Shown: positions 40,668-51,635 of the stretch, piece by piece
Numbering within the stretch: the first letter of the stretch is position 1
Layout of the letters: each line of letters opens with the position of its first letter
Source: Hawksworthiomyces lignivorus
Lineage: Eukaryota > Ascomycota > Sordariomycetes > Ophiostomatales > Ophiostomataceae
Assembly (NCBI GenBank): GCA_002917075.1
Contig: NTMA01000026.1
Coordinates: 62,001-126,000, forward strand
DNA: 64,000 bases
Reading direction: 5' to 3'
The notes under the pieces: model-generated
The model's database searches: none
The model's input: the letters and a program-made list of their open reading frames with translations, nothing else
Told to the model about the DNA's origin: nothing
Translations under genes and position numbers: made by a program

Positions 40668-42259
40668 ATGCCTCGTGACCCTCTTATCGGGCTTGTCGGC
40701 AAGCCGAGCGCGGGCAAGTCGAGCATGCTCAACTCGCTGACGGATGCCTCGTCCAAAGTTGGTTGGTAGACCCTCAGCTGGAAGTTTTGTGCAGCATGGA
40801 AGAGACAATGAATTCGTCTAACATTGATTTTTTCACTGTTATGTAGGGAACTTTCCGTAGGTTATCCCAGTCTAAGTCGCCGATCCCTCCCTCTCTCTCT
40901 TACTTGAACCGCTGTTTCTCCCTCGTTTCTTCGTTTCTCCTCTCCGTTTCTGACTCTAGGGCTCGGCAGGTTCACCACCATCGACCCGCAGCGCGCCGTC
41001 GGCTACCTGCAGGTAGACTGCGCGTGCGCGCGGTACGGGGCCTCGGACCGGTGCAAGCCCAACTACGGCGCGTGCACGGGCGGGCGGCGCTCGGTACCGA
41101 TCGAGCTGCTGGACGTGGCCGGGCTGGTGCCGGGGGCGCACGAGGGCCGCGGGCTGGGCAACAAGTTTCTGGACGACCTGCGGCACGCGGACGCGCTGAT
41201 CCACGTGGTGGACGCCAGCGGCACGACGGACGCCGAGGGCAAGGCGACGCGGGGGTACGACCCCAGCGTGGACATCGCGTGGCTGCGCGCCGAGGTGGTG
41301 CAGTGGATCCGGGGCAACCTGATGGAGCGGTGGCCCAGCATCCGGCGGCGCCACGTGGCGGCCAAGATGACGGCGGTGGAGACGCTGCAGGCGCAGCTGT
41401 CGGGCTACGGCAGCACGGCGCGGCTGCTGGCCCGCACGCTGGACCGCCTCGCCCTCAAGGAGCCGCTCGAGGCCTGGGACGACGCCACCATCGACCGCGT
41501 CGTCAACGCCTTCACCGACGACAAGTTCCCCACCGTCATCGCCCTCAACAAGATCGACCACCCGGACGCCGACCGCAACGTCGCCAAGATCACAAAGATG
41601 CCCGGCCTCGACCCGGCCCGCGTCGTCCTGTGCTCCGCCATCGCCGAGATCTTCTTGCGCAAGATGGCCAAGCAGGGCTACCTGCGCTACGCCGAGGGCG
41701 GCGAGTTCATCGACACCCGCGAGGACCTCGTCGCCGACGGCGACCCGGACGGCGGCGGCCTCAAGGAGATGGACGAGAAAAACCGCCGCCGCATCGACAA
41801 CCTGCGCGACATGGTCCTCTACCGCTTCGGCTCCACCGGCGTCGTCCAGGCCCTGTCCAAGGCCGCCGACGTCCTCGGCCTCATCCCCGTGTTCCCCGTG
41901 CGCAGCATCGCCGCCCTGGGCCCTCCAGTCGGCAGCAGCGCAGCCGCGCTGGGACCCCCCTCGTCTTCGGCAGAGTCGGGCAAGCCGCTCTTCCGCGACT
42001 GCGTCCTCGTCAAGAAGGGCAGCACCGTGGCCGAGGTCGCGCGCAAGTGCATGGGCGATGCGCCCATCGCTTATGTGGAGGGCGCAGCCGGCACGCGCGT
42101 GGCGGAGGACGACACTGTCGACGTCGGCAAGAACGACGTAAGTTGGGCTGCTGCCTTTTTCCCCCTTGGATTATTGAGTAAAGTGAGGATCACGAGTGTT
42201 CTAACAAAGAAACTTCTTCTATTCTGCAGATCCTCTCTTTTAAAGTTGGTCGTGTATAA
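40668..42259 (+). CDS. Obg/YchF-related GTPase, YGR210 type
   Basis: Four exons: 40668-40761, 40847-40856 (only 10 nt), 40970-42137, 42230-42259 (433 residues). The P-loop GKPSAGKSS is at residues 11-19. Splicing through the 10-nt exon restores the family motif [18 protein letters not shown]; skipping it breaks frame. Further motifs are [20 protein letters not shown] (G3, near 83-102), [11 protein letters not shown] (G4, near 228), and a C-terminal TGS domain ([20 protein letters not shown] to ILSFKVGRV) completed by a last 30-nt exon. Yeast YGR210C and archaeal relatives are cytosolic, ribosome-associated GTPases of largely unknown role. The inferred first donor is GTTGGT, a weak variant, chosen because it alone keeps both frame and motif. 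Confidence 0.92.
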
Positions 42260-43572
42260 GTGCGACTACGTATGCAACACACGAACAAAGCTTAATCACA
42301 GCTCTTCGGACGGCTCTCAGTCCTGCTGCGCGCCTATTTCGAGCCTAAACACAGCGCTCTACCGAAGTTCAATGCGCTTAGCTAGTTATGCCATGTCTCT
42401 CAGCCAGCGCAGGCTAGCTGACGTCGAAAGAAACATCGATGGCGGCAGAGTTCGGTCGAGCAAGACTATCGTCGCCGCTTTTGATAAGGCTCTTGGGGAG
42501 AACTACTAAAAAGTTGGGCGTCATGAAGGCATCAAGCCACATGTGTCCTACACTGCCCATTCTTCCTTAGGGCCTACAAGCCACAAGAGCCCTAACTTTA
42601 TCGGCAGATCCTTCAGTGTCTGATTTGATGGATGTCAAATTAGTTTTAGTGGCTAAACCTCTGACGACCAAGGAGATTCTCATGAGGTCTATGTAACTGA
42701 GGAAGCTAGAAGTACCGAGGGGGTCTGGGTATATGCAGTGAGATTCATGCCGCTTAGAAAGTAGACGACCAGAGACCGATGGATGGTAACTTCATGTAAG
42801 GAAATTTCCTGATTAGATATGAACAGTCGTCGTTCATTGTAGAGCTGTCTTTTCGTGGCCTCGTCGAATCAGCTCGAACACTATATATGCCGGTTATAGA
42901 CTTGAACAACTTTCGAAGTCATGATTCGCTAGTAACTACCATAATATTGAGTAAGACGTGTGCGGTTGGCCAAGACTTCTTAAGCTATGCGTTGAAGATG
43001 GGAGTCGGGTCACTTGTCTTCTTTTTTTTTTTCCTTCTTCTTTTTTTTTTAAAATAAGGGAGCGTAAAAGATATGCATCTTGGATGTTGATAAACACCCC
43101 TGCTCTGTTGACTTCCTAAAAAATAAAATAAATAAATAAAAAAATAAAATAAGCTTTTGATGTGAAGACGATCTGCCTTTTCGTTCCAATGTTGATCAGA
43201 TATCAATCAAATAGTCTTCTGCAAGAAGAACGGCTAAATGTATATGCAGCTCCTTGGCGCAGGGCGACAGGGGCAGCTCAGCCCAGAGCTGTAACGATGC
43301 TGGGCACGGACAACCCACGCCTCCACGGCTGTGAGAATCAATGAACAAATCCAACACCCATCATCTTGCGTCGGTAGATATTTGATATGAAGACGATAGA
43401 GAAAAGTTGCTGGTCCTCAAATATACTATCATGACTTTTAAAAAAAAATTTGGTAGACCCACCGTTTCGTTATCAAGAACTCATAATTTAGTCGGTTCTG
43501 TCATCGACGACACACGTGCTTCCGTCTAGAGTGTAGTTAAAGGACTGGGGCGAGCCTCTGCTAAAGCGCATC
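42260..43572. other. Intergenic, AT-rich
   Basis: About 1.3 kb between the GTPase and HET genes, with T/A runs at 43021-43053 and 43125-43150 and the HET gene leader at the end. Open frames continuing past the GTPase stop are intron read-through, not genes. Nothing else is supported. Confidence 0.5.
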
Positions 43573-46428
43573 ATGCGGCTGCTTACAATCAACAGATCCT
43601 ATCCGGCCAAAGTCGAAGTCCTAGAATTTATTGGCAATATCCCTCCATATGCCATCTTGTCGCACAGGTGGGGCGACCAAGAAGTCACTCTTCAGGATGT
43701 GCAAGGAGGCCACTCTGATGGGAAGATGGGATACTGGAAGCTGAGAGACTGCCTGGAGCAGGCAAGGAACCTTGGTGTCGAGTACCTCTGGATGGACACC
43801 TGCTGCATCGACAAGACGAGCAGCACCGAGCTGTCTGAAGCAATCAACTCCATGTACCGGTGGTACGAAGAAGCTGACGAGTGCATCGCATACCTGGAAG
43901 ACGTGGATTTGGAAGCCGACATCCCCGGGAGCGCGTGGTTCACCCGCGGGTGGACGCTCCAGGAGCTCATCGCCCCACCGACCGTGCTCTTTTTCAATAG
44001 GCGATGGGAGATGCTGGGAACGAGGGAAAGCTTGAGCCAGGTTATATCTCGGCGCACCGGCATACCCGTCAGCGTCCTCCGAGGGGATGCCGACCTGGAA
44101 GCCATCAGCATCGCCCAGCGCATGTCGTGGGCTGCGGAGAGAGAGACGTCAAAGCTTGAAGATGTAGCCTACTGCTTGATGGGCATCTTTGGCATAAACA
44201 TGCCCCTTCTCTACGGAGAGGGGACGCGAGCCTTTGTGCGGCTCCAAGAGGAGATCTTGAAGGTCTCGGACGACTACAGCATTTTCGCCTGGAAGTCGCC
44301 AGATGAGAACCACGGCGGGCTTCTGGCGACCTCGCCAAGAGCATTCGAGGAATCTACCAACGTGGCTCCGCGACACAATCACCCCCTGGCGACCGACAGG
44401 TCCTGGTCCGTGACTAACAAGGGAATCAATCTGGAGCTTCCGTTCATGGGGATCGGATACCAGGGGCTTGGGCTCGCGATTCTTCCCTGTTCCGATCCTG
44501 CGACGCCGGATCAGTTCTTCGCGATTTATCTGAGAGACAACTTCCTTACTATGGATCGCTTCGAGAGAGTCTGGAGCGAAAAGCTCGAAGTGGTCGACCT
44601 GGCCCGCTTCCGGCCGTCGCAGCGCCCAGCGCGGTGGATCTGCGTCCAGCAGCAGCGCCTCGCAGGTTCGCGGGCAGAGGGCCGGCGAAAGCGACGCGGC
44701 AGAGACTCAACAATGGGAAATGGTGCAACTCCAGAGTTCGTGCGCCGCCGCCAGCCGGAGCTGGAGTGTTTTGACGCGCAGATACGGTTTGTGGATGCTG
44801 CGAAGCCGATGTCGCAGCCTGCCGCAGAGAAGACAGAGACCAGGGCCGTCACAAAGGCGCCGTCGGCAGACGCCGTTGTTCCCGGCGGCGATACTCTGCG
44901 GATCCAGCTCTTCAGCGCGGCGGAGGAGGGGCGCGCCGAGGACGTGCGGGCGTTGGTCGCCCGCGCGGGCGTCGCCGTCAACGCCGCAGACTACAGGGGG
45001 CGGACGCCGCTGTCGCACGCGGCGGAGGGCGGACACGTGCGGACGGTGTGGCTGCTGCTGGCACGGCAGGACGTGAAGCCAGACCTGGCGGACGAGCAGG
45101 GGCGGACGCCGCTGTCGTACGCGGCGGAGCGGGGCCACACGGAGGTAGCGTGGCTGCTGCTGACGCAGGGCGACGTGCGGGCGCAGGCGGCCGACAAGGC
45201 GAAGCTGACGCCGCTGCTGCGGGCGGTGCGGGGGGGCCGCGAGCCGCTGGTGCGCATGTTTCTCGCGCGCGGCGACGTGCGCGACCGCGCGGTCGAGGAC
45301 GCCGGCACGGGACGCACGCTGCTGTCGCACGCGGCCGAGTGCGGGCAGACGGCGCTGGTGCGGCTGTTCCTCGCCCGCAGCGACATCGACGCCGACGGCG
45401 GCAGCGCCAATGGCATGACGCCGCTGCAGTACGCCGCCAAGGGCGGCCACGTGGACGTCGTGCGGCTGCTGCTCGCCTCTGGCCGCACCAACGTCAACGT
45501 GGCGGCCACGGGCTTTCCGCCGCTCGTGTTCGCCACGCGGTTCGGCCACGCGGACGTCGTGCGGCTGCTGCTCGCCAGCGGCGCCGACCCCAACCAGAAG
45601 GGCAGCGTCCGGTACCTGCCACCACTGTCGTACGCGGCCATCAAGCCCAACACGGACTTGGTGCGGATGCTGCTCGACAGCGGCGCCGACGTCAACGCCA
45701 CCGACGGCGCCGGCAACACGCCGCTGATCTTTGCCGCCCAGTTCCTCGGGACCGACGGCGAAGGCGTCCTGCGGCTGCTGCTCGAGGCTGGCGCCGACGT
45801 TCATGGGCGCAGCGCGGGCGGCGGGACGCCGCTGTTTCATGCTATGGACGTGCTGCCCGTCGAGAGCACCATCCGGATCTTCCTCGAGAGCGGGGCCGAC
45901 GTCGACGCAAAAAACAACAACAGGCAGACGCCGCTGTTTTTTGCCGCCAGGAAGGACCGCCCCGATATTGTGCGGCAGCTCCTTGATGCGGGCGCCGACG
46001 TCAACACTGCTGATAAAGACGGCCTGACGCCCCTGGCATATGCCATTACGTACAAGGCGGGCTCGGACGTTCTCCGCGTACTGCTCGACAGGGGTGCCGA
46101 CGTCGACGCGAGCAACGACATAGACCAGACGCCGCTGATACAGGCCCTCATACTGTCGGAGATCCAGGAAGATGTCGTACGGCTGCTGCTCGAGAAGGGT
46201 GCCGACGTCAATGCGGCGGAGAAAACGGATGGCCGGACAGCGCTATTTTTTGCAGCCTCTGCGCGCCGCCTCGACATTGTGCAGCTGCTGCTCGACGCCG
46301 GCGCCGACGTCAACGCGACAAACACCAGCGGCCAGACGGCGGTACATTACGTCTATGGGACACAAGGCGATGCTGTTAGGGATTTGCTGCACAGCCATGC
46401 TACTAGGAGCTCCGATCATATCAGATGA
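43573..46428 (+). CDS. HET-domain protein with 15 ankyrin repeats
   Basis: One uninterrupted 951-codon frame. The N-terminal HET domain has its three conserved blocks: PYAILSHRWGDQEVTLQD (residues 25-42), EYLWMDTCCIDKTSSTELSE (about 69-88) and WFTRGWTLQELIAPPTVLFF (about 121-140). SKLEDVAYCLMGIFGINMPL and LLYGEGTRAF follow, as in HET-D/E-type proteins. A linker (about 340-440) leads to about 15 ankyrin repeats (about 442-945), with units such as RTPLSYAAERGHTEVAWLLL and DVVRLLLASGADPNQ. HET domains trigger regulated cell death on non-self recognition after hyphal fusion; the repeats would be the sensor or partner-binding part. Many HET genes have no proven incompatibility role. The repeat region is very GC-rich and creates long false antisense frames. 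No NACHT domain is present. Confidence 0.92.
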   Translation: MRLLTINRSYPAKVEVLEFIGNIPPYAILSHRWGDQEVTLQDVQGGHSDGKMGYWKLRDCLEQARNLGVEYLWMDTCCIDKTSSTELSEAINSMYRWYEEADECIAYLEDVDLEADIPGSAWFTRGWTLQELIAPPTVLFFNRRWEMLGTRESLSQVISRRTGIPVSVLRGDADLEAISIAQRMSWAAERETSKLEDVAYCLMGIFGINMPLLYGEGTRAFVRLQEEILKVSDDYSIFAWKSPDENHGGLLATSPRAFEESTNVAPRHNHPLATDRSWSVTNKGINLELPFMGIGYQGLGLAILPCSDPATPDQFFAIYLRDNFLTMDRFERVWSEKLEVVDLARFRPSQRPARWICVQQQRLAGSRAEGRRKRRGRDSTMGNGATPEFVRRRQPELECFDAQIRFVDAAKPMSQPAAEKTETRAVTKAPSADAVVPGGDTLRIQLFSAAEEGRAEDVRALVARAGVAVNAADYRGRTPLSHAAEGGHVRTVWLLLARQDVKPDLADEQGRTPLSYAAERGHTEVAWLLLTQGDVRAQAADKAKLTPLLRAVRGGREPLVRMFLARGDVRDRAVEDAGTGRTLLSHAAECGQTALVRLFLARSDIDADGGSANGMTPLQYAAKGGHVDVVRLLLASGRTNVNVAATGFPPLVFATRFGHADVVRLLLASGADPNQKGSVRYLPPLSYAAIKPNTDLVRMLLDSGADVNATDGAGNTPLIFAAQFLGTDGEGVLRLLLEAGADVHGRSAGGGTPLFHAMDVLPVESTIRIFLESGADVDAKNNNRQTPLFFAARKDRPDIVRQLLDAGADVNTADKDGLTPLAYAITYKAGSDVLRVLLDRGADVDASNDIDQTPLIQALILSEIQEDVVRLLLEKGADVNAAEKTDGRTALFFAASARRLDIVQLLLDAGADVNATNTSGQTAVHYVYGTQGDAVRDLLHSHATRSSDHIR

Positions 46429-47547
46429 GCCTCTTTTCATTTCTCCTATGATAAGAGATCTGCAGGTACATATGCTGCGCACTGCTGCGGGCTGCGTTTT
46501 CCGACAGAGCCGCCAGCTGGGCTCCCTTGCGGACGCATAAGAGATGGACATAAAGGCACCGAAACACGAAGCGAATCACATACTGCATGTATAGAGACAA
46601 AACCTGATGATGTATATGATCAAAGGAAAGGGTATCGGGATTTCATTAGCTAGCTGGGAGACTGGCTCTCCTCTCTCTCCCATCCGCTCTCTCTATTCTA
46701 GAAGTAATACTGCCGATGCTGCACTCCCCCTGCTTATTGCGGATCCTCAAAAGAGTGTGTGATGCCGTTCTGCGGTGAGGCCTTGACAGCGGTTGATCCC
46801 CACCACCAACGGATCACCCTGGCACCGTCGGCCACTGGAAGCTGTAGGAGGACTTTGGACACAGTCTCCAACCCAGATTTAGCTCCAATGGAGAGGCATG
46901 ATTCTCTGAAGATCGGAATTGGCGAAAAGCGATGATGACAAAGACAGAAAAATAACAAGCAGACAAAGCCACCCCAAAGAAGAAAGAAAAAGAAGAAAAG
47001 GCCGAAAACGTAGCTGCTAGCTCTTCAACGGCTTTCATTTCGCAAAGAAAAATTAAACCGCTTCCCACAAGCTCTTAACATGTCAGTTTCACATAAGAAA
47101 ACACAAATATAGATGCTCAACGAAACAGGAAGAATAAAAAAACCGATCGACGTATTAAGTTGAAGAACGTGTGGTATTGGTATTTGGCAGGCAAGGCCGA
47201 AAATAATTATTTGTTTTCCCGGAAGAGGCCGGATCGTCCAGGGGACCGCAGAAAACAGAGGAAGAGAAAGAAACAGAGAGCAATATGAGGTGATGCCAAG
47301 ACGCATTAGGAGGGGTTGAAGGTGTCCTAATGCTCGATATCGGCATCGCGGGACTGGGCGAGCACGGAAACGCTGGCAAATGACGTAAGAGAGCCAATTA
47401 AACCACACGGTACAACAGTGGTGAATTCGCTGGCTGTCAGATCGTGATCAGAAAAGAGTAATCAAGGCTTTCTTCTGACCCAGTCCCTTTTCTTGGCTTC
47501 TTTGCTTCCTCTCCGGGCCTTCCCTCTCCATTTTCGTTCACCATCCC
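46429..47547. other. Intergenic, convergent 3' flanks
   Basis: About 1.1 kb between the HET gene and PMP3. A minus-strand frame ending at TAA 46734 has coding-like composition (VLLQLPVADGARVIRWWWGS) but no recognisable start or family, so it is not called as a gene. Confidence 0.45.
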
Positions 47548-47891
47548 TTAATACTTTAGAATGATGTAGAGTGCATGGAGGATGCCAGGAATGTAACCTG
47601 TTACAAAACAAAACAAAATAAATTAGCCAGGGTCAAAGTGAATATATCGCAAAAGGTGATAATGAAGTCGTACCGAGGATAGTCAACAGGATGTTGATGA
47701 GCAAGTCAACTCCGCACCCGCGCTCGAGGAAGACGCCTAGAGGGGGAAGGATGATGGCGAAGATGATCTTGATGATATCGCTGACAGTTTGTTAGCATGC
47801 AACTTAGTCCCAAGACCAAAAAAAAGGAAGAGAATCAGCAAGACTCCAGCGAGAATGATAAAGGGCTTCCTTACGTTCCGGTGAAAGGCAT
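47548..47891 (-). CDS. pmp3: Plasma membrane proteolipid 3 (PMP3)
   Basis: Three exons: 47891-47875 (17 nt), 47780-47674, 47597-47548, giving 57 residues, the exact usual length. The product reads MPFTGTDIIKIIFAIILPPL, then GVFLERGCGVDLLINILLTI and LGYIPGILHALYIILKY: two hydrophobic membrane segments joined by the conserved GVFLERGCGVD loop. PMP3/UPF0057 proteins sit in the plasma membrane and affect membrane potential and cation (Na+/K+) tolerance, and are often induced by salt or osmotic stress. Both introns (94 and 76 nt) have CTAAC or similar branch sites and clean GT/AG ends. Automatic annotation could easily miss it because its exons are so small. Confidence 0.97.
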
Positions 47892-49521
47892 GGTGGCTGA
47901 AGTGAAGGTAGACTGGAGCTGTGTACAAAAAGTAGAGAATGAGACAGTGGAAGAGTGATAGATACTGATAAGAAGGAACACAGAACAATGAGAGGACCAG
48001 GAATCTTGAAATTGGTATGGAAGCGAAAGAAGGGAGACGAGAGAAAATGAAAGGACTGGTCTTCTGGGGTATTTAAGCTTTTTAGAGTTGGGACGAGGTG
48101 TGCGAATGAGAAGGGAATGAGTACATTGGGCCTACCTCTCTCTGCTATCCCAGGGGGCGTATGAATACAACAGACGTAATATGAGAGAAGCTATCGCTCA
48201 GAGGCAGGTCAATCACGAGTTTCCGGGGGGGAAGTATCGAGTTGCTTCTTCGCAGGTATCTATTGCTTCCGCGCGGTCATCGTACACTATGTACAATACA
48301 TACGAGTACAGAGCTTGGCAGAGGCAAAAGTTCGGCATGCAAGCGGTTGCGTCATGCAAAACAGACAAACAAGCCCCCCCTTTCCACAGACAACGGCACT
48401 ACATACCACAGCCAGACCATTCTGACATTTACCAGAATGGATAGCCACAGAGACACAGGCCTGCCGCTGACAGAGCGTCTCTGGCAATTCCTACATCGAG
48501 CACCGCACAGGCGTATGCAGCGGTTTGGCGGGCATCGGTGTAGCGCATATGCTTGCCGTGGCTTATTCCAGCATGGAATTCGCTTGTACTTGCCGTCAAC
48601 GATGACGTGGCAGAGAATATCTCTTCTTTTAGGAGGCCACCAATGCAATGCAACAGAAACAGTGTCAAACTCTTGCAATTATCTGATTCTCTATCGGACT
48701 TGTCATAATACCAAAGAAGCTCTCTGCGGTGCGCTTGTATCTCGTAATTTCAATAGTTTCGGCGCACCCATGCCCTCTCTATGCTTCTCGTTATCGTTTA
48801 AGCGAGGAGGCATCTGCTTTCTACGGAACAGAAGCGGGACGTTTTCCAAATCCGAGCTCTGGCCAGCCCGAGGAGAGCTGGGTGAAGAGCCCCCAAAAAC
48901 GGCGCTTATTACTGCTCTTTGCTCCTAAATCGACAGCATACGAATCATATGCGCCACGTATTGTCGCAATTGTGGTGAACAGCTTTCATGCTGGCACCGT
49001 GGAGCCGTTTGTGGAATTAGGACTGCTCGTAACGTTTTGTGTCTGTTTTTCTTATGCGCGACGTAATATCGCCGCTGCCCTTTTGGGCTCGCAGTGGGTT
49101 ATTTCCTCAATTAGCTGTTGTCGACATAGAGTTACGTCACTTTCCAAGTGGCTGAAAGAGTGCCGGGGGCGCTACCTGACCCACTCCTTCCTTCCCGCCC
49201 TGTCCACTAACCCAACTCGGCCAGGTCATGACATAACCGCCGCTGGCAGAGTAGGGCAGGGCAGGAGCTCTTACTGGAGCGAATGAAGGAAGCCTGAAAA
49301 TTGTCACCTTTTTGGTGGCATTCGCCTGGAACAACGTCAGATACTGTGGCGCACATCTCGATCTCTGTGCTTCGCAGATTGGCAAGCCACCACTTCTCTG
49401 GACGGCAGGCTGCTGATCTTATTTTGTCGCATTAAAGGCAAGCTATATACATCAGCAACTTTTTTTCTTGGCTGGTTTGCGTCGATTGGGTAGATCGGAA
49501 CCAAGAAGACAAGGTTCAATG

Positions 49522-49553
<32 letters not shown>

Positions 49554-50555
49554 CTCGATGTGGACCTGACCCAAGCCAAGTTGTTCTATTCTTAGTGAAG
49601 TGCGAGAAGTCTGTACGAAATCCGAGGTGCTGCGCAATCTACACCATACGGTTACATTTGTTCTCGAACCATGCCTTCTAGAACGCTTCTTTGGGTGGTA
49701 ACTTAAAGAAGCGGTCGCAGAGCTTTCTATGGCGCAGCTGCCCATACGAACAAGAAGGAAGCCCACGCTTTGCAGACAATGCAATTCCAAAAATAAAAAT
49801 ATTGCAGCCTAGAAGGACCATGAAGAACCCTTTCTCGCATACCTAGTCGAAACCATAGACAGATCGTAAGCAAAATTTACTTGTCTATTATCGACGAGAG
49901 GATGAATACGTGAATGGAAGCGAACCGCGCCTGTGCCTGCACCCTGTACCCTGTAATATTTTCACGTGAAAGTGTTGTTAGTCATGCCATCTGCCGTTGG
50001 CACTCGCTGTGCAGGCGAGCAGCCAGGGGGGCCAGTAAGAGCAGCTTTGTATCACTTGTACCTGTAGTCTCTTGCAGAGGTCAGCATTGGCTTAGTATTA
50101 CTTACGACAAGCACAAACTAGTGCCCCAAGCGGGCGTTTTGGAAGACGGCTCGCAGGGCAGCAGCTTTGGGTCCCCCTCCTTTGCCCCTGTTCTTTGTCT
50201 TGGGGTCCGCCTAAAATTTTTTGGTCTGCTTCTTTGTCGTGCCCCGCGGCTGTATTAGTGAGAGGATCCGGGCCAAGGAAAAGCTTTCGAGCAGGAGCCG
50301 AGCGGAAAAGGGGCACCTAGCTCGAATTGGCACCTGTATGCTCGCGTTGCATGATCTTTCGAGGGTCCTTGGTCCATGATCCATTGCGGTTCCTCTCACC
50401 CCCCCCCTCCCAAAAATCAGTTCCATTTCTCAAAGAGGGAGTTCCCAATGGCACGTCCAGCAAAAATATCCTAGCAGGGACAGCATTGGCAATCAAACTT
50501 CTACAACTGCAATACAGCTTTCTCTTGTCGTTACAAAAAGACCCTCTCCCCCCCA
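47892..50555. other. Intergenic, about 2.7 kb
   Basis: The region between divergent PMP3 and the Ala-rich gene at 50556. It contains a T homopolymer of about 29 (49525-49553) and many short frames without family likeness. No RNA gene or mobile element is recognised. Confidence 0.45.
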
Positions 50556-51257
50556 ATGGCTGCACTCCCGCACCAGTTCCCGGACCTGGCCCTGCACCTG
50601 ACGGACCAGACCCGGACGCCCATCCTGTCCTCGGCTCTCTCCGTGCCCGGATCTGCGGCAAGTCTACACGAACAGAACGGCTCAGGAAGTGCTGCTGCCG
50701 CTGCCGCCGCCGGGGAGCGGCCGACGCGGCAGCAGCGGGCGGCGGCGCTGGACAGCCTGGCCGCCACGGCACTGCTCGCCCGGGACACGGCCGCTCGGCT
50801 AGGTTTAGGGAGCACCGCAACAGCAGAAGCCGCCTCGGAGCCATTGCCGGACGACCACCTGCACGCCGCCGCGCTGGCCGCCGCGCTGGCCGCCGCCGGC
50901 ATGACGCCGCCGGAGCACATGGTGGTGACCTACAACACGGGCGCTGTGGTGATCGAGAACTTTCTAGACCCGCCGCGGCGGCCGGCGCCAGAAGCTGAAC
51001 AGCAAGAATCGCCAGAGGCCAAATCATCGACGGGCCGAAATTCAGGAGCAGGACGACGGCGAGCCGGAAACCAGCTCGCCCTGAGTGGAGGTGGCTCTAG
51101 CGGCGAGGGACAGAGCGCCGCGCCGCTGCTCGTGGGATTGGTGGTCGCCCCGAACGAGCAGTCGCTGGGGGAAGCCCGCCGCGCCGCGGCGCGGCTGGAG
51201 CGCGTGGGACGGGCTGTCCAGCACGAACTGGCGACAGAAGAAAAACGACTGCGGTGA
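50556..51257 (+). CDS. Uncharacterised Ala-rich protein
   Basis: One exon, 233 residues, starting MAALPHQFPDLALHLTDQTR. It is very rich in Ala and Arg, with a helix of Ala/Leu (HAAALAAALAAAGM), a strand-like segment MVVTYNTGAVVIENFLDPPR, a disordered Ser/Gly/Gln linker, and LLVGLVVAPNEQSLGEARRA, then ARLERVGRAVQHELATEEKR. The order of hydrophobic strands and helices weakly recalls the roadblock/LC7 fold of small scaffold proteins (Ragulator/EGO-type), but with large insertions; this is only a guess. No catalytic motif is seen. GC-rich codon use like neighbouring true genes and a pyrimidine-rich leader support it being coding. Confidence 0.62.
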   Translation: MAALPHQFPDLALHLTDQTRTPILSSALSVPGSAASLHEQNGSGSAAAAAAAGERPTRQQRAAALDSLAATALLARDTAARLGLGSTATAEAASEPLPDDHLHAAALAAALAAAGMTPPEHMVVTYNTGAVVIENFLDPPRRPAPEAEQQESPEAKSSTGRNSGAGRRRAGNQLALSGGGSSGEGQSAAPLLVGLVVAPNEQSLGEARRAAARLERVGRAVQHELATEEKRLR

Positions 51258-51635
51258 CGGGAAGCGAGAACGAAGAAAGAAAAAAAAAAAGGGCAAGGGA
51301 GAGAATAGCGGAAAATCAAAACAATGCATCAAGGGAAGGTGAAAAAAGACACCAGCTGCAAGGAAAGCCAGGATCGGAAAACAGGACGCGTGGCTTGCTT
51401 TGCTCCAGTGGACTCAGTGGACAATAAAAACCTGCATCAATTTTTTTTTTGGAAGAGGGCGTATTTTATATCTCTATGGCTACTTGTATATCGCACAAAA
51501 ATATGGGCGCCCGTTTAAAAAAAAAAAAAAGGAAAATGTAATAAATACTAGATAGTTTGTATTAAAAAAAAAAAGAAACATCTGCACTACCAAACGAATT
51601 TTAAACGGCAATCAGGAGAGACTGCCTCAAAGCTC
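51258..51635. other. Intergenic, convergent 3' flanks
   Basis: A 378-bp AT-rich spacer with A- and T-runs, between the Ala-rich gene and transketolase. No gene is seen. Confidence 0.55.

Noticed and set aside
42138..42509. Extension of the GTPase frame past residue 424
   Set aside because: This is read-through of the last intron. The GTAAGT donor and CTGCAG acceptor lead to a 30-nt exon completing the TGS domain.
44707..45840. 377-codon antisense frame inside the HET-ankyrin gene
   Set aside because: It is a mirror of the GC-rich ankyrin codons; the product is His/Arg/Gln-rich repeats without a motif, while the sense frame has clear domains.
48242..48928. 228-codon plus-strand frame upstream of PMP3
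   Set aside because: Basic and Ser/Leu composition without motif, in the PMP3 upstream region; no splice or family support.
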